DNA from: CAWBRT01 sp963832365
GTDB taxonomy: Bacteria > Acidobacteriota > Terriglobia > Terriglobales > Acidobacteriaceae
Length of the DNA: 64,000 nucleotides
Assembly (NCBI GenBank): GCA_963832365.1
Contig: CAWHUL010000006.1
Coordinates: 62,001-126,000, forward strand
Reading direction: 5' to 3'
Position 1 is the stretch's first letter. Each line of letters begins with the position of its first letter. Of this stretch, positions 1-9,188 are shown piece after piece. The notes beneath the pieces are model-generated. The model was not told where the DNA came from. It did no database searches and saw only the letters and a list, made by a program, of their open reading frames with translations. The translations under genes and the position numbers were made by a program.

Positions 1-2
1 TT

Positions 3-818
3 GACCTCGCCAGCGGCCGCTCGATCACCGAGTCGGACATGAACACCGCAGCCAATGTCGTCGTGATCGGCAACGATATCAAGGAAAACCTGATGGGCGG
101 AGTTGATCCGCTGGGAAAAGAGATACGGGTGGATGGCCACCTCTATCAGGTGGTCGGTGTCGCTACGCCAAAGGGTAAGACTCTCGGTATGAGCATGGAC
201 AACTGGGTGGTGATGCCGATTACGAGTTGGCTGAAGCAGTATGGCAGCCGCCGGATCAGCATGCGCGTGTGGGCGAAGGCTTACGGCATGGGACCGGAGT
301 TGGATGCGGCGATCGACCAGTCAAGGGTCATCCTGCGGGCGCGGCGGCATGACGCGCCGGGCAAGCCCGATAGTTTCGCGGCGGAGACCAACCAGAATTT
401 CCTTTCCATTTGGACCGACTTAAGCGGCACGTTTTTTGTGGTCACGATTGCCATCGCCTCGATTGCGCTGCTGGTGGGCGGCATCGTGATCATGAACATC
501 ATGCTGGTGTCGGTTACCGAGCGCACGCGCGAGATCGGCATCCGCAAGGCCATGGGAGCGCGGCGCGGCGACGTGATGCGGCAGTTCCTGATCGAGTCGA
601 GCACGATGGCATTGGTGGGCGGCATTCTGGGCGTCATCGTGGGGGTTGCGGTGGCAAAAACCGTAACGCTGCTGATCGGGATGCCTTCGGCAATTAAACT
701 ATGGGCGGTGGTAGCCGGGTTGCTGGTTTCAGCGAGCGTGGGAATCTTTTTCGGAGTTTATCCTGCGCGCAAGGCTGCCAGCCTGGACCCGATTGTGGCG
801 CTGCGATTCGAGTTATAG
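3..818 (+). CDS. MacB-like ABC transporter permease, C-terminal part (5' end outside window)
   Basis: The reading frame is open from the first bases (DLASGRSITESDM...) so the gene starts upstream of the window. The visible 271 residues hold the end of the periplasmic MacB_PCD domain and a complete C-terminal FtsX-type domain with three membrane segments. The cytoplasmic loop ERTREIGIRKAMGARRGDV is the coupling region typical of MacB/FtsX permeases, and the end VALRFEL matches the usual family end (DPIxALRxE). Proteins of this family work with a MacB ATPase in exporting lipoproteins, peptides or drugs; no ATPase is visible here, so the substrate is unknown. It lies 2 bases before a second permease of the same family, so the two are probably co-transcribed and may form a heterodimer. 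Confidence 0.88.
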   Translation, partial: DLASGRSITESDMNTAANVVVIGNDIKENLMGGVDPLGKEIRVDGHLYQVVGVATPKGKTLGMSMDNWVVMPITSWLKQYGSRRISMRVWAKAYGMGPELDAAIDQSRVILRARRHDAPGKPDSFAAETNQNFLSIWTDLSGTFFVVTIAIASIALLVGGIVIMNIMLVSVTERTREIGIRKAMGARRGDVMRQFLIESSTMALVGGILGVIVGVAVAKTVTLLIGMPSAIKLWAVVAGLLVSASVGIFFGVYPARKAASLDPIVALRFEL

Positions 819-820
819 CG

Positions 821-2092
821 ATGCCAAGCGACGTTCGCAAGAACCTTCTTACCGAAGATTTCCGCATGGCATTGGACACCCTGGTGACCAACAAGATGCG
901 TTCGGCACTGACCATCCTTGGCATTGTGATCGGGGTGATGACGGTAATCGCGATCTCTTCCGTGGTGCGCGGCCTCAACTCGAATGTGCAGGGCCTGGTG
1001 CAGCAGATGGGCTCCAACATCATCTTTGCCTACCATCTGCAACCGTTCCAGCTTGGCCGGCCAACAGCGGAGATGCTGAACCGCAAGGAGTTGACGTATG
1101 ACGATGCCATGGCGATGCGCAGCCTGCCGCACGTGAAGGCGGTTTCCTCCGGTGTCCGTTTGTTCCTGAGACAATTCGGGACCGGAACCTACGTCGTGAA
1201 ATACGAAGGGCGGCGGGCAAAGAACACGATTCTCGAAGGTGACACGGTCTCGGCCGCCGATGTCTTCGAATACAAACCGGAGCACGGGCGCTGGTTTATT
1301 CCGGCCGAGCAAGAGCAGCACAGCCCGGTCATCGTCCTCGGATACGACACTGCACAGACGCTGTTCGACGACGCCGACCCGGTCGGCAAGGAACTCAACA
1401 TCGAAGGACAACTATTTACCGTGGTCGGCGTGGCGGAAAAGAAGCGGGCGGCGTTCAGCGGAGGCGCCAACCCCGAAGACAACATTGTCTTCTTTCCCTA
1501 CACCACCTTCCATAAGCTGCATCCGGAGCTGAAGGACAACTGGATCAGCATCAAGGCCACTTCGCAGGCGGATATGCCGAAGGCCGTCGATGAGGTGCGT
1601 GAACTGTTGCGCCGCAGGCGGCGGGTAGCGCTGGACAAAGAGGACAACTTCGCCGTCTTCAGCCAGGACTCGCTGGTGGAAGTGTGGGACAAGATCACCG
1701 GCGGGGTGTTTGTCTTCATGTTTGCCGTTTCCAGCGTTGGATTGGTCGTCGGCGGCGTTGGCGTGATGAACATCATGCTGGTTTCCGTAACCGAACGCAC
1801 GCGCGAAATCGGTATCCGCAAGGCGATCGGGGCGCGCAAACACGACATCCTGGTGCAGTTCACATTGGAGGCGGTTGCGCTGACGGCAATTGGAGGGGTG
1901 CTGGGAATTCTGGTGGGCGGATTGATCAGCAGTCTTGTGCCCTTTGTTTTTCCCGCTCTGCCGGCGACCATGTCGATCCCGTGGTCGATAATCGCCTTCG
2001 CCGCGTCGACCTTCATCGGACTGGTTTTCGGGATCTATCCCGCGTGGAAGGCCGCCAACCTCGATCCCATAGAGGCTCTGCGCTACGAGTAA
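821..2092 (+). CDS. MacB-like ABC transporter permease
   Basis: A 423-residue permease with the standard MacB architecture: an N-terminal membrane segment at about residues 25-47 (SALTILGIVIGVMTVIAISS), a long periplasmic MacB_PCD domain, and three C-terminal membrane segments of the FtsX domain. The coupling loop ERTREIGIRKAIGARKHDI and the C-terminal DPIEALRYE are diagnostic. I chose the ATG at 821, two bases after the stop of the preceding permease, because the frame upstream of it (from 701) overlaps that gene and has no family-like sequence. Two consecutive MacB-like permeases are a common arrangement in Acidobacteriota genomes; the partner ATPase and membrane-fusion protein should lie upstream of the window. 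Confidence 0.9.
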   Translation: MPSDVRKNLLTEDFRMALDTLVTNKMRSALTILGIVIGVMTVIAISSVVRGLNSNVQGLVQQMGSNIIFAYHLQPFQLGRPTAEMLNRKELTYDDAMAMRSLPHVKAVSSGVRLFLRQFGTGTYVVKYEGRRAKNTILEGDTVSAADVFEYKPEHGRWFIPAEQEQHSPVIVLGYDTAQTLFDDADPVGKELNIEGQLFTVVGVAEKKRAAFSGGANPEDNIVFFPYTTFHKLHPELKDNWISIKATSQADMPKAVDEVRELLRRRRRVALDKEDNFAVFSQDSLVEVWDKITGGVFVFMFAVSSVGLVVGGVGVMNIMLVSVTERTREIGIRKAIGARKHDILVQFTLEAVALTAIGGVLGILVGGLISSLVPFVFPALPATMSIPWSIIAFAASTFIGLVFGIYPAWKAANLDPIEALRYE

Positions 2093-2153
2093 CTGCCGCC
2101 ACAGGGATGCCGGTCTTCAATCTCCGATCTGCTAAGCTGGTTGCATAACTCAC

Positions 2154-3411
2154 ATGCACGTTTCATATCTGTACTTTTCATGGCTGTACCTGTCATATTT
2201 TTTTGCCGTACTGGCAATCTGCGGACTCGGCTATCAGTTCCTGGTGATCGCCGGAATCGTCAAATTTTCGCGTTTGTCAAACTCTCAACCGGTGTCTTAC
2301 GGCACGGTGCTTGAGTGGGACGGCGCTCTCACGGACACGGCGCTCCCCCCCATCTCTATCCTCAAACCGCTACGCGGCGCCGATCCGCGAATGTATGAGG
2401 CATTTCGCAGTCATTACCTTCAGGATTATCCCGAGTTCGAAATCATCTTCGGCGTGGCCGATGCAAACGATCCAGCCGTGGCGGAGGTTGAACGGCTACA
2501 GCGGGAATTTCCATCGCGGCGGATTCAACTGGTGGTGTGTCCGGAGTTGCTCGGGAACCAATCGCAAGGTAAGCACGCTGGTGCAACTGCTTCCGCAGGC
2601 GCGCTACGATTGGCTGCTCATCAACGACAGTGACATCCTGGTGCCGCCGGACTACTTGCGGCGAATCGCAGCATGCTTCAAGGAACAGAACACTACGGGC
2701 CGCCGCACGGGGATGGTGACAGCTCTGTATCGTGCGGCTCATAACCCCCATTCGGGAGCGACCCTAAGTTCGCGGCTGGAGGCGCTTACGATCGCAACCG
2801 ATTTCTCCGGAGGCGTGCTGAGCGCGTATGCGCTGGAGGGCCGGCTGACCTTCGGGTTGGGTTCGACCCTGGCGTTGCGGCGGGAAGCGCTGGAGGCAAT
2901 CGGTGGGCTGCGTCCGCTGCTGGATTACCTGGCGGATGATTACGAACTGGGAAACCGCATTGCGCGCGCCGGCTTCGACGTGGTGCTTGCGCCGTTGATA
3001 GTAGAAACCGCGCTGCCTCGCGCCGGCTTCGCAGAGATGTTCCAACACCAGTTGCGCTGGGCCCGGACAATCCGCGACCGGCGCCTGGGAGGGTATATAG
3101 GGCTTGGGGTTACGCATGTGTTGCCGTGGGCGCTGCTGGCCTGCCTATGTTCGGGACTGGCGGGCTGGAGTCTGTGGCTGCTTGCGGCTGCCGCCCTGCT
3201 GCGCTTCGCGGTCGCCGCAGCCTTGTGCACGAGCGTGCTGCACGACGAGGCAGCGGACCTTGACTTGTGGCTGCTGCCCCTGAGAGACGTGATTGCATTG
3301 CTGGTCTGGATTACCAGCTTCGCTGGAAATACCGTGGTTTGGCGGGGAGAGAGGTTTCGCATTTCTGGAGGAAAACTCGAAAAGCTGGAGTCGGAGTCAG
3401 GGACGAGGTGA
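2154..3411 (+). pseudogene. HpnI-like glycosyltransferase (GT2/GT21), broken by a +1 frameshift
   Basis: Two overlapping frames together encode one glycosyltransferase of about 418 residues. The first (from ATG 2154) gives an N-terminal membrane segment and the start of the GT-A domain (PPISILKPLRG, QDYPEFEIIFG) up to CPELLG. The second continues with TNRKVSTLVQLLPQ, the metal-binding DSD (LLINDSDILVPP), DYLADDYELG and the QLRWARTIR (QxxRW) motif, then C-terminal membrane helices. Removing one A at 2556-2557 joins the frames as LGTNRKVS, the normal family sequence. HpnI-type enzymes transfer N-acetylglucosamine to lipid carriers in hopanoid synthesis; the related ceramide glucosyltransferases use other lipids, so the acceptor is uncertain. 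It converges with a paralogue at 3437-4579. Whether the frameshift is real or a sequencing error cannot be told from one sequence. Confidence 0.85.
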
Positions 3412-3436
3412 ACAGGAGAGGCGACAATATGGCCAG

Positions 3437-4579
3437 TTAGACATCCGGCGTCGAAGACGTGAGCAGCTCAAAGCGGCCGTCCGCATACAAGCGATAACGC
3501 TGTCCGCGCCAGGTGATCGTGTTACCAAAGAACCCCGCGATCCAAAAACCGAAGGCGATTACGTCTTCGAGGGGCAATAACAACCAGTTAAGTTTCGCAC
3601 TCAGGATTCGCGCCGAAACGACATACGCCGACACGAAACGCACTACGATCGTCAGCGGCAGCACCGGCCACCACGCCGGATTCACCACGCAGACCAGCAA
3701 TGCCAGCGGCAAGGGCATGGTGAACAACTGTCCGAGATAGCCAAGCGGTCGAGAGCGCCGCGTACTGCGTCCCCAACGCAAACGGTGCGCCGCATTGTGG
3801 CGCAGATCGGTGCTGCCGATGTGGTGCTCAATTACATAGGAGGAAAGGATCACTCCGTGTCCGGCTTCGGCAGCGAACTTCCCCATCACAAAGTCCTCAG
3901 CCAGGTAGTCCTTGAGCCGACAAAAGCCGCCAATCGCCAGCAGTGTTCGCCGCCGCGCCACAAGGGTCGGGCCCACGGCGAAGCGCATGCCTTCCAACAT
4001 CCGAGCCACGAGGATGCCGCCCAGAAAGTCGGTATTCATGCTGGTAGCCTCGAGCCGCGACCAAAAGCTGCAGCCGGGAACGGCACGGTATGGACAGGTT
4101 GCTATGCCTATACGCAGGTCCTGAAATTCGGCAGCTACGGTGGAGAGCATGTTTGGAGTGGCCCGGGTATCGCTGTCGCTCATCACCACCAAATCATTTG
4201 CCGCGACCGTGAGCATCCGGTCAAGGCTGAAGACTTTCGCATTGGGATATGATGGTGGCCCGGTCGCAATCAATCGTGTCTTGACGTGTGGGTACTCGCG
4301 TTGCAGTTTCTCGACAATCGCCACTGCTGGGTCTTCGCGATCTCGCGTCGCAAACAGAATCTCAAACTCCGGATAGTCCTGCTCAAAAAAAGTTCGCAGA
4401 TTGGATTCGAGCCCCAAATCGAGGCCGGAGAGCGGTTTGAGAATACTGATTGGCTCCCGCGCCCGTAACGCGGGCGGCCGTACGGAGAGGTAGCGAAACG
4501 CCGCCACGATCGACAGCAGCGAGTAGACCAGGGCGCCGGCCAATAGAGCTAGGAGAACGGCAGTCACGTCAGTTACCAA
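3437..4579 (-). CDS. HpnI-like membrane glycosyltransferase (GT2/GT21)
   Basis: A 380-residue intact paralogue of the frameshifted gene that faces it. It has an N-terminal membrane anchor, EPISILKPLSGLD, EQDYPEFEILFATRD, the metal-binding DSD (VMSDSDTRAT), DYLAEDFVMG, the LRWGRSTR version of QxxRW and two or three C-terminal helices. The family (ceramide glucosyltransferase / HpnI) uses UDP-sugars to glycosylate membrane lipids. The longest frame begins at a TTG (4579) and overlaps the upstream ArnT-like gene by 11 bases. A GTG at 4567, one base after that gene's TGA stop, is an equally good start and would suggest translational coupling. The gene order implies that both enzymes modify envelope lipids. 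Confidence 0.87.
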   Translation of the reverse strand: MVTDVTAVLLALLAGALVYSLLSIVAAFRYLSVRPPALRAREPISILKPLSGLDLGLESNLRTFFEQDYPEFEILFATRDREDPAVAIVEKLQREYPHVKTRLIATGPPSYPNAKVFSLDRMLTVAANDLVVMSDSDTRATPNMLSTVAAEFQDLRIGIATCPYRAVPGCSFWSRLEATSMNTDFLGGILVARMLEGMRFAVGPTLVARRRTLLAIGGFCRLKDYLAEDFVMGKFAAEAGHGVILSSYVIEHHIGSTDLRHNAAHRLRWGRSTRRSRPLGYLGQLFTMPLPLALLVCVVNPAWWPVLPLTIVVRFVSAYVVSARILSAKLNWLLLPLEDVIAFGFWIAGFFGNTITWRGQRYRLYADGRFELLTSSTPDV

Positions 4580-6428
4580 GAGCCCGGTTGGTCAGAATGG
4601 ATTTGCCTCCGCTGCGGGCCAGCAGATAGGACTGAGCGCCGCGCAATTGTTTGGGACGATCATCGTTTGTCCACAGAAACACTGTCTCGGGACCGGACCA
4701 CAACGCAGAAAAGGATGAGTCGGTTTCGAAAACGTGCGGCGCATCCGGGAATTTGGAACCGTACCACAGCGCTCCACTGGGCTCATACCACACCCGCACC
4801 GGTGCCCGTGTGTAAAAATTCAGACTGGAAGCATTGGAGTATTCGCCGCCCACCACAATGATGTCTCCGGGCCGATAATGACGTTCGATTGCCACCGCGA
4901 GTTGGTGCGAAGACAGAATTGGCGAAAAGGTAACGAAGGCCGAGTGTACGCAGGCAAGCAGTGCAATCATCATCAAAACCAGGGCTGTATTGCCCGCCCA
5001 GGGGCGTCTGCGCAGTCGAAGAAACCAATTCAAACCCGCACCGATCGAAAGCGAAAGCACCGCCCCCAACAACGGAATACGGAACGCGCCCAGCGCCTGC
5101 GGCGTGAGATCCAGAACATGACCGAGCGAGAGGTCGTATTCCGTGGGATTCTTCTTCAGCAGCTCCGCCAGCTCGGTTCCCGGCGGAGGCGGATGCGACG
5201 CCACGAGCAGCGCCGCGCCCAAAAGCGAAGCGACGAGGGCAATCGCAAAGAACCCTGCGGAGATAATCCTCCCTGCTCTGTGGTCGCGCGAATCGGCGGG
5301 CAACGCGGATTCCTTTGCCAGCCAGTTTCCTACCAGCAGGGCCATGCCCGACAAAGCGGGAACCGTGTAGTACTCCTGGCGGGTCGAGAAGCTGAAAAAG
5401 GCCATGATCACCAGAACCCAGAGCGCAAACAGCAAATTGGCGCGCTGCTGCCCATCGAGTGCGTTCCTCAACTGACGCCAGCGCCAGGGAACTTCTCTTA
5501 CCGCCTGTGGCAGAAAAATACTCCAGGGCGCCAAACCAAAAATCAGCACGCCCCAAAAAATCAGCAGCGGTACCGTGTCGTATCCCGGCGGTATGCGCTT
5601 GTTCAGATACCGCAGAAAATGCTCATTTACAAAGTAGAACCACAAGAACCCGCGGGTTGCGCCCTGATCCGGATTGCTCAGCGCCGCCAGAATGTGCCAC
5701 GGTGCCGCGAAAGCTAGAAAAACCATCGTGCTCGATAAGAGCCTCAAGCGCAGCAGATGGCGCAGGTTTCCGGTCAGAACCAAGTAGACGCCGATGGTAG
5801 CCAAGGGAAAGACGATGCCAATCAACCCCTTGGTCAACACGTTCAAGGCGCAGGTCACCGCGAATCCCCAGCAAGTGAAGCGGGTGGGGGACTTCTCTTG
5901 CAGCGACCGCAAAAAGAAATAAACGCTCAGGGTAAGCCAAAGTCCGACCAGCGCGTCAGGAATCATGAAGCGGGTGAAAAGGTATGGACTCAGGGCGGTG
6001 GCCATCACTACGGATGCGTACATTCCCGCCCTCTCCCCGTACGCATACCGGCCCAGTTCATACACCGTGAGCAGCCAGAAGAGAATGCCCAGCAGCAACG
6101 GCAGTCGAGTGCTCCAGTCGCTAACGCCGAAAAGTTTGTAGCTGAGCGCAATTCCCCAATACATCAGCGGAGCTTTTTCGAGGTAGCGGATGCCATTGAC
6201 GTGCAGGGTGACCCAATCGTGGCTCACTACCATTTCGCGCGCTGCTTCAGCGTGCACTGTATCGGCGTCATCGAGCAGTGGCGGCGAAAAGATACCAGGG
6301 ATGTACAGGACCGCCCAGAGCGCAACGATCAGAAGAATGAAAAGCTTATGATTTCGGGAAACGGACCCAGCCGACCGAGCAGGAGAGACGCTTGCTAGCT
6401 CCTCCGCTGCGTTATTTCTTAATTGCAT
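4569..6428 (-). CDS. ArnT-like GT39 family membrane glycosyltransferase
   Basis: About 619 residues with some 12 predicted membrane helices. The first periplasmic loop has the acidic pair typical of the GT39/PMT-ArnT superfamily (SPPLLDDADTVHAEAAREM), followed by a conserved YLEKAPLMYW motif. Such enzymes move a sugar from a polyprenyl-phosphate donor to lipid A or another envelope acceptor at the outer face of the inner membrane. The longest frame starts at 6512, but the ATG at 6428 (MQLRNNAAEEL) gives a normal N-terminus ahead of the first helix. It is followed by the HpnI-like gene with overlapping or adjacent stop and start, so the two form an operon. Confidence 0.86.
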   Translation of the reverse strand: MQLRNNAAEELASVSPARSAGSVSRNHKLFILLIVALWAVLYIPGIFSPPLLDDADTVHAEAAREMVVSHDWVTLHVNGIRYLEKAPLMYWGIALSYKLFGVSDWSTRLPLLLGILFWLLTVYELGRYAYGERAGMYASVVMATALSPYLFTRFMIPDALVGLWLTLSVYFFLRSLQEKSPTRFTCWGFAVTCALNVLTKGLIGIVFPLATIGVYLVLTGNLRHLLRLRLLSSTMVFLAFAAPWHILAALSNPDQGATRGFLWFYFVNEHFLRYLNKRIPPGYDTVPLLIFWGVLIFGLAPWSIFLPQAVREVPWRWRQLRNALDGQQRANLLFALWVLVIMAFFSFSTRQEYYTVPALSGMALLVGNWLAKESALPADSRDHRAGRIISAGFFAIALVASLLGAALLVASHPPPPGTELAELLKKNPTEYDLSLGHVLDLTPQALGAFRIPLLGAVLSLSIGAGLNWFLRLRRRPWAGNTALVLMMIALLACVHSAFVTFSPILSSHQLAVAIERHYRPGDIIVVGGEYSNASSLNFYTRAPVRVWYEPSGALWYGSKFPDAPHVFETDSSFSALWSGPETVFLWTNDDRPKQLRGAQSYLLARSGGKSILTNRALGN

Positions 6429-6806
6429 CAGGGTAAACCAATCGAAATCCAAAGCAAGCCATGGTTGTGGCTGTGGGTCGTTGCACCCATCTTGCGGCCG
6501 CCAGGGTTCCAAGAGCAGCGAACCTGCTCATTATATAAGACATCACTGAAAATTTTGACCCCCGCTCGAGGCATCACGGCACAACTGGGTTATCCGGGCA
6601 GGCCAAGTTGACTTAAAAGTCATGCGGCATACTGCAAAGTGGCCGCACGGCAATGTGCTTTCCAGACATTTTGGCTTGGGAAAACCTGGGGCAGCGCCGC
6701 GGCTTCGAATGAGACAGACACTTTCTTCGATTGAGCCGGACGCACGTCAGAATTGAACCGCGAGCGCGCAGCGCCCGGCAGAGTGTGAGAGCTCAGGAGC
6801 GGTTTT
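6429..6806. other. Divergent intergenic region with a candidate promoter for the ArnT-like operon
   Basis: 378 bases without a convincing gene between divergent transcription units. On the minus strand a perfect TATAAT -10 box lies at 6535-6530, about 100 bases before the ArnT-like ATG; no good -35 box is seen at the right distance. On the plus strand nothing stands out except the Shine-Dalgarno AGGAG just before the small secreted-protein gene at 6807. Confidence 0.4.
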
Positions 6807-7154
6807 ATGAAGAACCTGTTGTATGCGGCGGCGGTCTTACTGCTTACAGGCTTGGCGACGGCGCAGACCAGAGCCATGAACAGCATGAGCGGCAGCACCA
6901 ATCAAAACCAAGCACTGACCGGCCAAACGGCACATCCCTTTCCGCCAGCGCCGGCCTTCAACGGTGGGGCGCCTGATGCAGGCGATCGTGTCTCCGGAGC
7001 TCCGGCTAACGCCACCACCATGCACTTGGAGAGCGAATCGATGACCGCCGGGCATACTCCACCTGCCGCAGTCAGCGGGGCCGTGGCGCAGCAAGCCATT
7101 TTTGAGAGTGCGGATCAGAGTTCCGCGCGTACCTCCAAGCGCTCGCAGCATTAA
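6807..7154 (+). CDS. Small secreted protein of unknown function
   Basis: A 115-residue protein with a clear N-terminal signal peptide (MKNLLYAAAVLLLTGLATAQ, cleavage probably after ATA or AQT). The mature part is low in hydrophobic residues and rich in Ala, Thr, Ser, Asn and Pro, with no domain I recognise. A Shine-Dalgarno AGGAG lies 8 bases before the ATG. The opposite-strand frame over the same bases (6837-7316) lacks such signals. It stands alone between a divergent envelope operon and a convergent phosphoesterase gene. It is probably periplasmic or extracellular; function unknown. Confidence 0.65.
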   Translation: MKNLLYAAAVLLLTGLATAQTRAMNSMSGSTNQNQALTGQTAHPFPPAPAFNGGAPDAGDRVSGAPANATTMHLESESMTAGHTPPAAVSGAVAQQAIFESADQSSARTSKRSQH

Positions 7155-7224
7155 AGCGGGTTCAAATTGGTATTCGGATAAGGGCGGTGCCGGGGACGGG
7201 ATTGCCCGCCCCCGGAGTTCTTCA

Positions 7225-9033
7225 TCAAGAGCCCGCGCTATAGTTTCCCGGCGTGACAGGTCGCCCCAATGGGAGTCGGAGTCGGCGGTGCAGGGGGGGC
7301 GTTGCCCACGGTACATTGGTGAAATCGAAGAAATCCAACAAGTCGGGCTGCACGGCGTCGCGGTTCGTCAAGTGCGCCGTCGGACTGATGAAGCGGCTCT
7401 CCACGAACTTGAGCACCGCTGTGTGGTCCATCGGAATGTGCCCGACGTAGTGCTTGCGCGCGAACGGCGAGACGATTAGGTTCGGCACCCGGAAACCAAG
7501 CTGCGCGGCAAAGCCCTGCTTGGTGGCCGCGTCGTTGGGATGTGTGCCGGGCCAAGCGGGCCTAAGGTCGCAGTGCAGAGTTGCTGTCGAAACTCCGGTA
7601 ACCGGATCAACCGATTCGGGACACGGGAAAAATGTATCCGGATTCACCGCGATGGCAGAGATGTCGGTGGTGATTCCCATGCGCGGCATCGGTGAAATCG
7701 TTGGTGTGCTTCGGCACCGGAGGCACGTGATCGAGTGGACCGCCGCCTTCGTCGTAACTGAAGAAGAACACGGAATCCTTCCACGAGGGGCTATTCATCA
7801 GCGCATTGACGATCGCCGCCACTTGCGTCTGCCCGGCCAGAATCGATTGGCCTGAGCCGGGGTGTTCGTCAAAGTGTCCATAGGCCGGAATGATGTAGGC
7901 AAAGTTCGGCAGCGTGCCATTGGCCACGTCGACGAAGTACTGGGTGATGGGCGCGATGTGAGTGGGGTCGATGCAGAAGGTATTCTTGGGATCGCCGACT
8001 GCCGTCTTGGATGCAATGGTCGTCGGCGTCGTGACTCCGCCGCAAGGTTTGGACTTGTTGAGGAACTTAAACCCGTAAGTAAAGTAGTTTAAGTCCATCT
8101 CCGGGAAGCCAGCACACGCGGGGGTGCCGCTGTTCGGCAGTATGCATCCGCTCTGCGTGAGGCTGTAGTAGATCTTCCATGAAACCGCCGGTTTGGCCTT
8201 ATCCAATTCCTCGAAGATCGTAGTAATGGCCAGCGAGCCGGTAAGCTTATCGCTCGCGAACGGGTCGTTCACCAATCCTTGCGTCGTTCCACCGCTGATA
8301 GTCGCGATGCGGTTCGGCGTGCTCTTGCTGGCCATCGGGGAGAACCAGCGGTCGGAGACGGCGAACTGCGAGGCCATGTAGTAGTAGTAGTTGAGAAGAT
8401 CCTGATCGTAGAACCCCATGGCGCGCGTGCCCGGATCATTGGGGAAATTATCGGTCAGCGAACCGCTGCCGCAGCCGGCGGCGGCGCAGCCGCTGGCGTA
8501 ATTGGCCGCTTCTTGTACGAAATACTTCATGGTGATTTTGCGGGTGATCGATTCGCTATTGCTCACGTCCTCGAAGCTGGCCGGCCAATCGGAGCTCATG
8601 TCATCGACGCAGGAAGTGGTCAATTTGAACGGATGAAATGTCCTGCCGTTGTACTGTTGGTGAAGGTAGTCAGCTTGTCATCGATGCCATCGACGTTATA
8701 CGTAACCCCGTCGTCGCCGACATCGAAGGCGTTGGCCTGCCGATACGGGTTCAGCATTCCGAAATACGTATCGAAGGTGCGGTTCTCGTTCAACAGAAAG
8801 ACGACGTGATTCAACTGGGTAACACTGCCGTTCCCCGGAGGTGGAGGCGGGGTTGGTGTCGGCGTTGGAGTTGGTGTCGGCGTTGGCGTTGGAGTCGGGG
8901 TTGGCGTCGGCGTTGGTGTCGGGGTGGGGGTCGGAGTTGCAGCAGCAGTCGAGGTATTCGACGATCCGGACCCACAGCCCCAAAGAACAAGCAGCAGAGC
9001 GGAAACCAACAGCACGTCAAGACATCTCTTCAT
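7225..9033 (-). pseudogene. Lipoprotein phosphoesterase (phospholipase C / acid phosphatase family), two compensating frameshifts
   Basis: Three frames on the minus strand make one protein of about 602 residues of the PF04185 phosphoesterase family. Segment 1 (9033-8620) has a lipoprotein signal with lipobox LWGC, a long Thr-Pro repeat and the metal-site motif FLLNENRTFDTYFG. Segment 2 (8623-7607) carries YGHFDEHPG and FFSYDEGGGPLDHVPP. Segment 3 (7689-7225) carries LIVSPFARKHYVGH and the DHTAVLKFVE region. The first junction, near 8621-8627, lacks one base; the second, near 7681-7687, has one extra, so the net frame is restored. All three parts keep family motifs, so decay must be very recent, or the two indels are assembly errors. 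Members hydrolyse phosphodiesters or phosphomonoesters outside the cytoplasm. Confidence 0.85.
8851..8937 (-). repeat. Imperfect hexanucleotide repeat encoding a Thr-Pro linker
   Basis: The plus strand shows many copies of GGCGTTGGTGTC-like units. On the coding strand they read as (Thr-Pro)n between the lipid-anchored N-terminus and the catalytic domain of the phosphoesterase. The run is a flexible wall-spanning or surface linker and a likely site of replication slippage. Confidence 0.85.
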
Positions 9034-9188
9034 CTTCTTACCATCTCCTCGCGGGTCAACCGTAGGGTTGATCCTGGGGAGAAGATGGAGTGAGCTGCAC
9101 GCGAGTTGCCCGTCGAAAGTGGGGTTAAGTGAAGAATGCCAAAAGTACTAAGAAAGAAAATCAGGTCGATAGAGTAGCTATGGCCGCC

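Noticed and set aside
4734..5717. 327-residue plus-strand frame
   Set aside because: Antisense to the ArnT-like gene; Gln/Arg-rich shadow with no ribosome site or family motif.
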